DNA of 20,446 nucleotides from Anthoceros angustus. Lineage: Eukaryota; Streptophyta; Anthocerotopsida; Anthocerotales; Anthocerotaceae. The notes beneath the pieces were generated by a model. That model did not search any database. It saw only the letters and a program-made list of their open reading frames with translations, and was not told the origin of the DNA. The DNA lies in NCBI GenBank assembly GCA_010909165.1, contig VJWM01000396.1:1-20446 (forward strand), read 5' to 3'. This document shows, piece after piece, positions 1 through 7,470 of the stretch; position 1 is the first letter of the stretch; every line of letters begins with the position of its first letter. The translations under genes and the position numbers were made by a program.

Positions 1-249
1 TGGATTGATCCCTAGTTCATGAAGTTCAGAGTTGCCGTAGAGTTGTGGATGTGGGCGGTTTGTGGTTCGTCGAAAAATCTCGATATGCCGGTGAGGGAAA
101 GCGTGTTGGCGCATCCGTTCTGGCGCTCACCTAACTCACTCCTACAAGGGTAGCAAGAGCTCCATCCTCCTTCACTTCTCCTCCCCTCGGCCCTCGTGAG
201 CTCCCTCATCCCTCCCCTCCACCCCCCTTGCTTTCTTTGCTCTCGCTCA

Positions 250-1241
250 AGGGCGTCTCGGATGGTGCAGTGAAATAACACCATAATACTATCTGATCGG
301 TATATCAATTTAAACACCTTGAAATTTTGGCTTTTTCTTTTTATGCTTTAGCTCCGCTTAGCACCGTCGGGCACAAAATCATCAATTATGGGTGGCTCGA
401 TCGACTAAGATTACGACGGACCAATTGCAAGCTAGACTTGCGGCCTAGTCATATGACTAGGCGCAATCTATGCGACACCGCCATTGGCCGAGCCGGCGTG
501 ATATGATCGTGGGGACAAGCGGAGGTAGTTTTGTTGTGAGCCTTAGCTTGGTGCATGCCAATCGAGCTCAAGCTTCGCCCAAAAGAAGACAAAGGATCAT
601 TTGAATTGTCTAGAGTCGCAAATATGGTACGATAGTAGGGTTGCTTTGTTTTTCCAATTTTAAATAAAAAAATTATACCATATGCAAAATTATGATGGGA
701 ACAAAACTGCCCAAAATAGTCTTAAAGAATCTCATGAGAACAAAAGAGATCGTCTTCTATACGTATCTAAGAAGTCTCAATTTGAGCTCTTTGAACTTAA
801 TCATGGGTTAAGCCGAGGTTTCTCGCTTTACATGTCATGCTATACCATGTCTACGCTTGAATCCTAAGGCCCACCCATTTGAAAATATGAGAGCCCGTCT
901 CCGCACTTCTTGGTAATTGCTCATAGAAAATTTTCGCTGTTTACATATTTCAGCATCTTTTGCGGCTCCTCCCTTCTGCCACAAACCAATCATACAACTG
1001 CTGTTTCTCAACCGAGATGCACAAGGTCATGGCGTCTCGTTCTAAGTCGTGTTGTTTGACACTCTGGATAATCGTTCTTTCTTGATGACTCGCTTGATGG
1101 TTGCCACCGAGACCTTCACTCGAAAATGGCTAGTGGCCCATTCACTTAGCGCCTTGTGAGTGATTAGCTTGTTAGCCTCTCGTGGGCTAAAATGTCTTTT
1201 TGTTGCATTTGCAATGTCACTCTTCTCTTGGTAGCTCTCAT
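250..1241 (-). pseudogene. CENP-B/pogo-Tigger-like transposase remnant (R1)
   Basis: Reading leftward from an ATG at 1239-1241, the frame begins MRATKRRVTLQMQQKDIL and continues with THKALSEWATSHFRVKV and SVATIKRVIKKE. This is the first helix-turn-helix of the CENP-B/pogo/Tigger family (basic K/R-R.LT start, then THK.L.EWA...F.VKVS..TI.R..K). About 60-130 codons later, at 841-894, comes SNGWALGFKRRHGI, the hallmark end of the CENP-B-type second helix-turn-helix. Further on, near 645-690, FKIGK resembles the L.IGK.K motif of the DDE endonuclease domain, and traces of a C-terminal part extend to about 250. The frame is broken by several shifts and stops, and the catalytic acidic residues cannot be assigned. 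The span of about 330 codons is shorter than typical family members of roughly 450-500. Family assignment is firm for the N-terminal part and tentative for the catalytic part. It is either dead or damaged by sequencing errors. Confidence 0.72.
443..462. repeat. Palindrome in R1
   Basis: GCCTAGTCATATGACTAGGC is a perfect 20-bp palindrome. The same arms occur in R2 and R3 with a different centre. It lies inside the decayed DDE part of the transposase frame. Confidence 0.9.
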
Positions 1242-2051
1242 GCTTGCAAGTCTATTCAAAAGATTTTATTTGTAAGTACTCGATTCCATAAAGAAGAAAG
1301 AAAAGAAGAATATCATAGAAAAACTAATATGAATGAATTCAAATACATATGGAAGTACTCACATGTACCCAAAAATGATAGTATACATGAAACAAAAAAG
1401 AAAAAAAATAGAAAAATTACACAAAATCTAATCTAAATAAATCATATATGGAAGTACTCACTCTTGGTGTGAAGTCATCATTCCCAAATATATTTGCTGC
1501 ACAGCAATGCATACATATATAGATCCAAAGTGACTCTTTTATCGATATCTACCCTCATATTTTGTATTTATCTCGATATTATGTGAAAAATTATATGAAG
1601 AAGGCGTTAGTCATTATATTGACATTTGATTTTTTCCACGATATGATATTTGAGTGTAAAAACTTCTTGTTACTTACTTGTTGTATGCCCATTCTTCTCC
1701 ATAGAACTCTTCCTCAATGTAAGAGATTCAAGCATTTGCTACTCTAGTGGATAGAAGGTTTCGAGGCCAATGGCCTCCTAGATTAGATGAATAGTCTCAC
1801 TCGGACTATACAAGATAGACTCTATTGTGCTTATGACATAGGCCTGACTAGATAGCTTATAGGTAGCTTTGCTAGTGTCATGGGTGTCATGTATAATCTC
1901 TTTATAGTAGAATATAAGAATACCCTAATTCTAGGTATATCTTGATATTCTAACACTTAAGACTTAAAGCAGCGTTGCAACAAGCTATGGTAGGCCTAGC
2001 TAACTTCTGAGCTCAGACATCGCCTTGGGTCTTGCCATTCACTCCCGAGCT
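1242..2051. other. AT-rich non-coding part of R1
   Basis: No gene is recognised here. The stretch is AT-rich and lies directly upstream of the minus-strand transposase start, where its promoter or leader would be. Read on the minus strand it contains GTGAGTACTTCCATAT twice (+ strand 1347-1362 and 1446-1461) and a GTAAGT, which resemble plant 5' splice sites, but no matching acceptors were worked out. A near-palindrome GAGGCCAATGGCCTC lies near 1762-1776. This part is almost identical in R1, R2 and R3. Confidence 0.5.
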
Positions 2052-2480
2052 CAAGGGAAGTGGAACCTCACAATGCTTTATTTTTCTCAACATGCCCTTT
2101 GGTCTTGTCAATCCACTCGTAGAGCCCGATAACGATCTCTTCCTCTCAACACCGTGCTAGGCTCCAAGCGCCATGTCTTGACAACTCGCAGCCACCTCGG
2201 ATGAGATGCTACTCTTTTATTTACAACGAGTAGGCGGAATGCTAGCCATCCATGCCGTTGGCTATGGCAACAAGACTCCACACAAAACCATTTCTAGCTC
2301 TCCCATCCAAGCGCCAAGCCCGCTTGTCAAACTTCCACCCCAAGCTCCAAAGCGCTTCATCCCTGACGAAACCCTATGCGGTGCTCGCCGGTAGTACACA
2401 ATAGATATACCTTATTATTTTATTTAATAAATCAATAACATCGAATCAGATTTTATATATTTCTATAAAATCCCTCCTTG
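2052..2480. repeat. Internal duplication of R1, left arm (D1)
   Basis: It starts CAAGGGAAGTGGAACCTCAC and ends around TATAAAATCCCTCC. The same order of blocks recurs at 2952-3302: CTCTTCCTCTCAA, CTAGGCTCCAA, ACTCCACACAAAACC, CTCTCCCATCCAAGCGCC, then an AT-rich tail with AATAAATCAATAA. D1 carries about 80 bp more than D2. No coding function was recognised. Confidence 0.85.
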
Positions 2481-2951
2481 TATGTCAGAGGGTCAGTGGT
2501 GTGGACTCTCGCTCTAAAACGACAAAATCCATGCTCATGCTATGCACGCTTGCACACAACAAAATGTACTTGCGCTTTGTCACAAAACCTCCACATCAAG
2601 CATCGCGGTAGAGTTGTTCTTACATGTTGCCCTTTCTTCCCACAAAACTTTTCCTAAGGACTCAAAGTACCATGCCCGGATGTGGTAGGCCTAACTACAT
2701 GCATATTGGTGAGGAGTTCCAATTTACATGGCGGGGAGTTGACTTGCTTGGAGATAGTCTAAACGGGAGAGGATTCTTTGGTGAGAGGGAGGAGCGCCTA
2801 CATGAGGAAGGCCTAGCAAAGGACGCCCCACCTCTCATGGACCCTTCTTGCAATTTGACACCGATGCTCCGAGAGGCACTTGCAGACAATAGCATGATCA
2901 AGGCAACAGTGGAAGCGACGTGGCCTTGGCTCTGCCGACTCACCCTAAGCG
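2481..2951. other. Unassigned single-copy part of R1
   Basis: This stretch lies between the two arms of the internal duplication. It contains an open stretch of 138 codons on the plus strand (2624-3040) and an 82-codon one on the minus strand (2695-2943). Neither is preserved in R2, where both are frameshifted, and neither matches a family I know. I regard it as non-coding repeat sequence. Confidence 0.5.
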
Positions 2952-3302
2952 CAAGGGAAGTGGAACCTCACAATGGTATCTTCCTCTCAATACATACTAG
3001 GCTCCAAACTCCAAGCAGCCCACCGTCCTTGACGACTTGAGCCACCTCACACCATATGTTGCTACTTACAACAGAGTACAAGCTGGAATCTTAGCCATCA
3101 TGCCCCTACATCAAGACTCCACACAAAACCGTTAGCTCTCCCATCCAAGCGCCCGCTCATCCAAAGCCAAGCACTTCATCCATGGACGAGACCCTAACGC
3201 TTTTGGTGCTTGTTACTTTGTGATACATAAAAGATACCTTATTTTTTTATTAATAAATCAATAATATCAATCAGATTTTATATGTTGTATAAAATCCTCC
3301 CT
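2952..3302. repeat. Internal duplication of R1, right arm (D2)
   Basis: Second copy of the block at 2052-2480, diverged and slightly shorter. It begins CAAGGGAAGTGGAACCTCAC and ends in an AT-rich tail with TATAAAATCC. The duplication is also present in R2 and so predates the R tandem array. Confidence 0.85.
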
Positions 3303-3401
3303 TTAAGTGTCGAGGCGTGGGTATGGACGGTCTTTGGTTCGTGAGGTACATACTATTGTCAAATGTTGGTGTGACTTATCTCTACTCATAAAAGATTATA
3401 C

Positions 3402-3407
3402 TTGCCA
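3402..3407. repeat. Candidate target-site duplication, left
   Basis: TTGCCA closes R1, and the same six bases reappear at 8494-8499 at the far edge of the 5.1-kb insertion. The uninterrupted R2/R3 junction contains TTGCCA only once (in ATACGGTTGCCATAG). Six bases is short, and the inserted ends (GTGGAACG and CTACAAAG) are not the TG..CA of an LTR element, so this is suggestive only. Confidence 0.4.
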
Positions 3408-3612
3408 GTGGAACGTAAAAGTTTGGGCCTTAAATGAGTTTGTTTTGAAACAGCTCACACTCTTTGCTAGAAATGGTTTGGTGAAGACATGCAAGGAAAT
3501 TTTTGCCCTTTTGAGCGGGAGTTGTAGGACCATGCCTGGAAGGCAGAGGATATGCAGGAAAAGAAACGGGTCAAAACGACTCCTGAGGAGGAGAAAAGGT
3601 AATCACATGAGT

Positions 3613-3830
3613 GGTAGGAGGTGTCCTACCACAGGGAGAAACTCCTACCATGGTAGACGAGGGTAGGAGAGATCCTACCACCGTAGGAGGATGACCGCTA
3701 ATGTTTTGATCACCTACCTAGGGAATAGCTCCTACCATGGTAGGAGAGGGTAGGAAGGTATCCCACCGGAGAAACTCCTACCGTGGTAGGAGAAAGGGAA
3801 AACGCCACCATGGTAGGAGGATGTCCTACC
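3613..3830. repeat. CCTACC/GGTAGG palindrome cluster 1
   Basis: About ten half-sites of CTCCTACC or its complement GGTAGGAG lie in 218 bp. Several pair as palindromes. CTCCTACCATGGTAGGAG at 3729-3746 is a perfect 18-mer, and near-perfect ones lie at 3642-3656 and 3775-3792. In one plus frame the motif reads as TPTMVG-like repeats, so it may once have been coding. Confidence 0.9.
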
Positions 3831-3838
3831 AGAGATAG

Positions 3839-4093
3839 GTTTCTAAGGAAGGTAGCTTATGTTTTAGGTGTGATAGGCTTGCTATATATAGAGTCTTTTA
3901 GTGGACTAGATAAATAGGCCAAAATAGGTAATTAAGAAATTAGAGGCTAATTTTCGAATTAGAAATTAGAAAAATAGGGAAATGGTATTTTAGTATAAGT
4001 AAAATTAGGAAACTAACATCAATGGTGAGGCCACGTGGCACACATCCAAGGGCAGGATAGAATGGTAGTTACTTTTCTAACCCTTGGGTGACT
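3839..4093 (+). promoter_or_regulatory. AT-rich stretch upstream of a TATA box
   Basis: No gene is seen here. The sequence is AT-rich with repeated AAATTAG motifs (3930-4010). It runs into a stretch holding CCACGTGG (around 4031-4038, a G-box-type ACGT core) about 60 bp before the TATA box at 4094. The arrangement resembles a plant promoter or LTR U3. Confidence 0.4.
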
Positions 4094-4100
4094 TATAAAA
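4094..4100 (+). promoter_or_regulatory. TATA box
   Basis: TATAAAA occurs in GACTTATAAAAGTGG, 60-odd bases after a CCACGTGG motif and just before the purine-rich plus-strand frames. A plausible core promoter for the element, with no experimental support. Confidence 0.4.
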
Positions 4101-4469
4101 GTGGCCGCAGTGCAGGAGGCCACAACTCGTAAACTTGAAGACTACCACAGCAGAAGGCGCCACACCTCAAGCTGCCCAAGGCCCCATACAGCAACGCGCC
4201 GCACACGCGCCCGTGTTGAGGAGGAGAAGGAGGCGAAGCTCAGCAAGGAGGCAACCACCGCCCAAGAGAGGAAGAAGGAGGAAAAGAGAAGAAGAGAAGG
4301 GAGAAGAAGGTTGGGGCGCAACCCAACACTTGCCAAGCTCGTGAGGGTGCCTAGGAGGGTGGAGCGTGGCAAGATTGCTAGGAAACCGTGCGTGAAGGGC
4401 TCAAATTGCCGTGGTGTAAGAGTCCGTGGGGAATTTTGTGAGCTTTCTGCAGGAGAAATCGGGTTTTGA
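4101..4469 (+). pseudogene. Lys/Arg/Glu-rich open frame
   Basis: A 122-codon open frame, extremely rich in Arg, Lys and Glu, is produced largely by a purine tract (GAAGAAGGAGGAAAAG and similar around 4264-4310). It has no recognisable domain. It follows the TATA box directly and could be the leader or the start of a gag-like ORF of the inserted element, but low complexity alone could keep this frame open. I do not recognise a function. Confidence 0.3.
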
Positions 4470-4585
4470 GACGCCAAGGTGTAAGGGCTGAGGAGGAGAG
4501 CAAGGCAAGGACCTTGAGCTGTGAGCAAGAGCAAAGAGAGGAGGAGAAACGCTTGCAAGGATAAGAAGTCGGTGAGCCGCAGGAA

Positions 4586-5500
4586 TTGCAGGAGAGGCAT
4601 CACTTTTCTTCAATTTCGCAAGTACTAACCAAGGAGGCCATGACCAAGCCTACCATGACCAAGGGCAAGGAGGTAGTAGCTAAGGAAGGAGCGTCCACCA
4701 AGGGAGGTGGCGCAGGAGGCAAGAGGTCTAAGGCAGAGGATCTGACTGAGGGTGGAAATTTGACATGCCCTTATTTACGTTATGCAGGCCCATCCTCTAG
4801 AGACCTTTCGACTTTCGACCTTGGGCAGAGAGGAGAATATACAGCTAGAGTGGGTATGGGCTACATTGGTCTACACCAACCTTGAATTGATAGAGGAGTG
4901 TTTTGCTAATTTGCAGCAGACGGAAGAGGAATTGGCCGCCACCGGATAGAAACGCACGGACGGATCCACGTGTTGGACTGTAAGGAGCATACGCTGTATA
5001 TGGCGTGCCTGGAGCGAGGATAGCGGAATCACGCTGATGGAAGGAACGAGCGAGGCGGCATCAACGGCGGATCTTCCCAAGGGAGCCCTTACCCTTATGC
5101 AAGGAAGGCTAAGTCCAAGAACGGTTGGCTGACCAAATCTTGGAGCCCAAGTGGAGATTGTTCACAAGAATTGTTTTGGGCTTGGTGAGCAATCCAAGGG
5201 TGTCATATTTCAGCACTACCTTCCTCCATTTTCTATGGAAGATCACTCAAGGAGCGATTGGGGCTCATCATGTATGAAGCATACACCTACCACCGGAAAG
5301 TCAAACCCAACGCTTGGATGAAGACACCAAGGCCATGCTATCTTAGCACTTATCTAGTGCATTTGTGGGAAGTAGAGGGCTACCACAAGTAAGGAGTTGG
5401 ATGATTCCAAGCATCCCTTTAACATTGTGTACTTACACTGTGAGAGGGACAGGAGTGCTTGGTGCTTTTGCCTAAAGGAGGTGCCGCAAGACCACCGACA
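4586..5500 (+). pseudogene. Decayed gag-like ORF of unknown family
   Basis: The frame opens at 4586 and passes MTKGKEVVAKEG and RYAGPSSRDLSTFDLGQRGEYTA. A shift of one frame near 4845 restores protein-like sequence, LEWVWATLVYTNLELIEECF and then NLQQTEEELAATG, up to a stop near 4948. Beyond this, protein-like pieces alternate between frames, for example SNPRVSYFSTTFLHFLWKIT (about 5190-5250), LIMYEAYTYHRKVKPNAWM (about 5265-5325) and STYLVHLWEVEGYHK (about 5345-5390). Such frame hopping is typical of a once-coding sequence with indels. Its place ahead of coiled-coil frames and a gypsy integrase tail suggests a gag or ORF1 role, but I know no matching domain. Confidence 0.4.
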
Positions 5501-5606
5501 TTATTGCCGGAAGGAATCCTCCGAAAGATAGGCCGAGGATGTGCAGGAGGACTTGCAAGGAGAAGTTGTAGGGGATTTGAAGTTTGGACCAAGATGCGAG
5601 ATGGAA

Positions 5607-5754
5607 GGTAGGATAGATCCTACCATGTGAATCACGAGGGTGGGAGGTGTTCCACAGTTTGGGACCCCTTCGCCTCTCATGACAAGGCCTACAGCAGAAT
5701 TAGTCCTACCACGAGGAAGTAGTCCTACTAGGAGCACCTACCACGGTAGGAGGA
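5607..5754. repeat. CCTACC/GGTAGG palindrome cluster 2
   Basis: Half-sites GGTAGGA (5607), TCCTACCA (5618) and TCCTACCAC (5704) are followed by an inverted pair, CACCTACCACGGTAGGAGG, at 5736-5754. Same motif as clusters 1 and 3, about 2 kb and 1.2 kb away. Confidence 0.85.
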
Positions 5755-5937
5755 AAGGAAGTCACGGTTTGGAAGCTCCCAAGAGGGAGATAAGAAGGCA
5801 ACCGCCCTGCTAGGTGGGCGAGCGGATGGAGTCACTGGGAGGAGTTGCCCACCAAGTGATGAGCGGGAGCTCATCATAGGGAAGCAAGGGATGTAAGATC
5901 CCATGAGCAAGGCAAAGGCCTTGAGTCTCCCGGAGGT

Positions 5938-6348
5938 AAGAAAGGAGACTTAGACATGTTGGAGGAGATGCTAGGGGAGATGTTCAAGCAGATGTAGGAG
6001 CCGCCAAGAGGAGAGTTGAATTTTGAAGACGGAGGCGAGAAAGACAAGGACCTACCAAGGGAAATTGCGTAGGCGAGGAAACCCAAAAGGAGGAGGATGT
6101 TATGAGGATGGAAGCTCATGGAGCACTTGGAAAGAGTCTTGAAACAAGGCCAGAGGCAAACATCATATTCGGAGAACAAGGCTCTTACCAAGCAATTGGC
6201 AGCTCGAGAGGAGAAGGTGGAGCAACTTGCTCACATGGTGCGACATGGGAAAAGAAGGCTAAGACAAGCAAGTGCTGCTAATGGAGGAAAGGTCAAGACG
6301 AGAGCAATCTCGAAAGAAATGAGGACAAAGACAAAGGCAAGTACATGA
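5938..6348 (+). pseudogene. Decayed coiled-coil ORF, part 1
   Basis: One plus frame stays protein-like for 137 codons apart from three in-frame stops (TAG at 5995, TAG at 6070, TGA at 6103). It reads DLDMLEEMLGEMFKQM, EPPRGELNFEDGGEKDKDLP and then MEHLERVLKQ, ALTKQLAAREEKVEQLAHMV. The second half has heptad-like Leu spacing and high charge, as in a coiled coil. Both TAGs sit where CAG (Gln) would fit, which would be C-to-T change in a CHG context. The Met at 6118 is probably internal rather than a true start. Likely the structural-protein part of the inserted element; family not recognised. Confidence 0.4.
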
Positions 6349-6382
6349 GCGGGTCATAGCCACACCGTGGAAGATTAGTGAC

Positions 6383-6640
6383 ATGGAAAAGGAGCGGGAG
6401 AAAACGAGGCTGGAATTGAAGGAAGAAGAGCTGGAAGAACGGACACATTTTGTCCAAAGATTGGAAATGGAACGAGAAGTCCAAAGAACGGAGAGTGCAC
6501 AACTCCCTAGGAGGATAGGGAGTTGGAGGAAGAAATGGCAAAGGAGAAAGGCCATGAGGCGGTGCAAAGATATGTTGTGAGGGAGTAGATTTTGATTATG
6601 CCCTACAAGAGATTGATCCGCCAACCGGTAATGAGAGGAC
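6383..6640 (+). pseudogene. Decayed coiled-coil ORF, part 2
   Basis: After stops and a frame change the charged helical character resumes: EKEREKTRLELKEEELEERT, then VQRLEMEREVQRTESAQL. Near 6525 the better frame shifts again (ELEEEMAKEKGHEAVQRYVV). This looks like the continuation of the coiled coil at 5938-6348, separated by small indels. No enzymatic motif is present. Confidence 0.35.
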
Positions 6641-6647
6641 GGAGAAT

Positions 6648-6990
6648 GTGGCTCTATGTCAAGACCGTGAGCTGGCCTTGAGCGAGATGCTTACAAAAGC
6701 AAGTGTGAGCATGGAGTATGGCTTGAGGATTAGAAGAATTGGAGATGGCACAACAACGATTTGCAGCCCATCTTCACAACAAGGTGCTAAGGCCACTAAC
6801 GAGTTGTTGCGACTTGAGAGGAGGATGTTGGGACCTCATGACGATGATAGGGAGGCCTCATGCAAGTCCAACCGGAAGCCTTAGACTTGGAGAGTGTCCC
6901 AAGCAACAGGGTGGAGAAACTTCGCACTGTGAGAAGCAGTGGGGAAGCTGCAGTGGAGAGAATCACCCTGTGAAGGGGTAAGGAAGAAGA
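6648..6990 (+). pseudogene. Decayed ORF segment, unknown
   Basis: Two overlapping plus frames alternate in protein-like quality. One (6648-6884) reads LCQDRELALSEMLTKASVSM, the other (6739-6981) reads EMAQQRFAAHLHNKVL. The pattern fits one helical protein broken by an indel around 6735. I recognise no domain; by position it continues the coiled-coil ORF. Confidence 0.3.
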
Positions 6991-6997
6991 AACAACC

Positions 6998-7077
6998 TCG
7001 TAGGAACTCCTACTGGTAGGAGGAGTTCCACCGTAGAGGGACTCACTGGTAGGAGAAGGTCCTACCATGGTAGGAGG
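6998..7077. repeat. CCTACC/GGTAGG palindrome cluster 3
   Basis: Two inverted pairs lie in 80 bp: ACTCCTACTGGTAGGAG near 7006-7022, and TCCTACCATGGTAGGA at 7060-7075, a perfect 16-mer that shares its core with the 18-mer at 3729. Confidence 0.9.
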
Positions 7078-7179
7078 GCCAAGAAGCAGGATTCAAAGGT
7101 CGCTAGCATGGATTTGACGGCAAGGGAGGCGAGTACCTTGGCCCTTGCAGAAAGAAGGAAGAGGGGTTGATCTTGCAGA

Positions 7180-7470
7180 ATGGAGCAAGAATCACAAGGA
7201 GAAGACCAACCCAACATGGGTGTGGAGTAAGGAGCTCACTTGCTCCACAAGTGAGAGGAAGAGGAGAAGTCGAGGATGAGCCAAGGCTAAGAGAGCCCGG
7301 CTATTTTATTGGAGGAAGGAACTCAAGATAGGCATCAAGATAAGGAAGGGATTCATAAGAAGTCCTTAAATTAGCTTGAAGACATGGGGCAAGATGCCAC
7401 TTGGGAAGACTTTTCTTTAGAGGAGGACAGTATTAATGCTTGTCACCCAAAGAGTGTGTGTGTTGACTAG
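7180..7470 (+). pseudogene. Ty3/gypsy integrase C-terminus, degenerate
   Basis: A single plus frame with four in-frame stops reads ESPAILLEEGTQDRHQDKEG, then KKSLN, stop, LEDMGQDATWEDFSLEEDS. In plant Ty3/gypsy polyproteins the integrase tail or chromodomain-like end typically reads P..IL..G.R.R followed by KW.....EDATWED and then L.ED. Spacing and order match that pattern. The upstream integrase core, RNase H and reverse transcriptase are not visible, so this is a fragment. It is followed by a purine-rich stretch (AGAGGAGGACAG, 7419-7430) and a possible LTR start at 7441. The call rests mainly on the DATWED motif and its context. Confidence 0.5.

Larger units (their letters stand above)
1..3407. 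repeat. R unit copy 1 (3.4-kb tandem repeat)
   Basis: This segment aligns colinearly with 8512-11923 and with 11924-14148. The window opens on the same TGGATTGATCCCTAG that begins the other two copies. R2 and R3 abut directly, which fixes the unit length at 3412 bp. Its last bases are GATTATACTTGCCA, after which unrelated sequence follows. The unit holds a minus-strand transposase remnant in its first third, an AT-rich middle, and an internally duplicated right third. No intact gene is visible. The copies differ mostly by short indels. The unit could be a macrosatellite or, less likely, a very long LTR. Confidence 0.9.

Noticed and set aside
12-317. 101-codon minus frame in R1, similar to 8528-8830 in R2
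   Set aside because: The similarity follows from the repeat itself. The frame shifts between copies and is absent in R3. The part near 250-317 may be the tail of the transposase.
1562-1747. 61-codon plus frame shared by R1 and R2
   Set aside because: In AT-rich repeat DNA, not conserved in R3, and no protein-like features.
1-3407. R as an rDNA intergenic spacer
   Set aside because: Nested subrepeats are reminiscent, but no rRNA gene sequence is present and the unit carries a transposase remnant.
3408-3430. Primer-binding site after R1 (TGGAACG...)
   Set aside because: It begins with TGG but does not match the complement of any tRNA 3' end I know, so it does not support R being an LTR.
4142-4603. 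153-codon minus frame, Leu-rich and membrane-like
   Set aside because: It is the complement of the GAG/GAA-rich plus-strand tract, which automatically gives Leu/Ser/Phe-rich translation.
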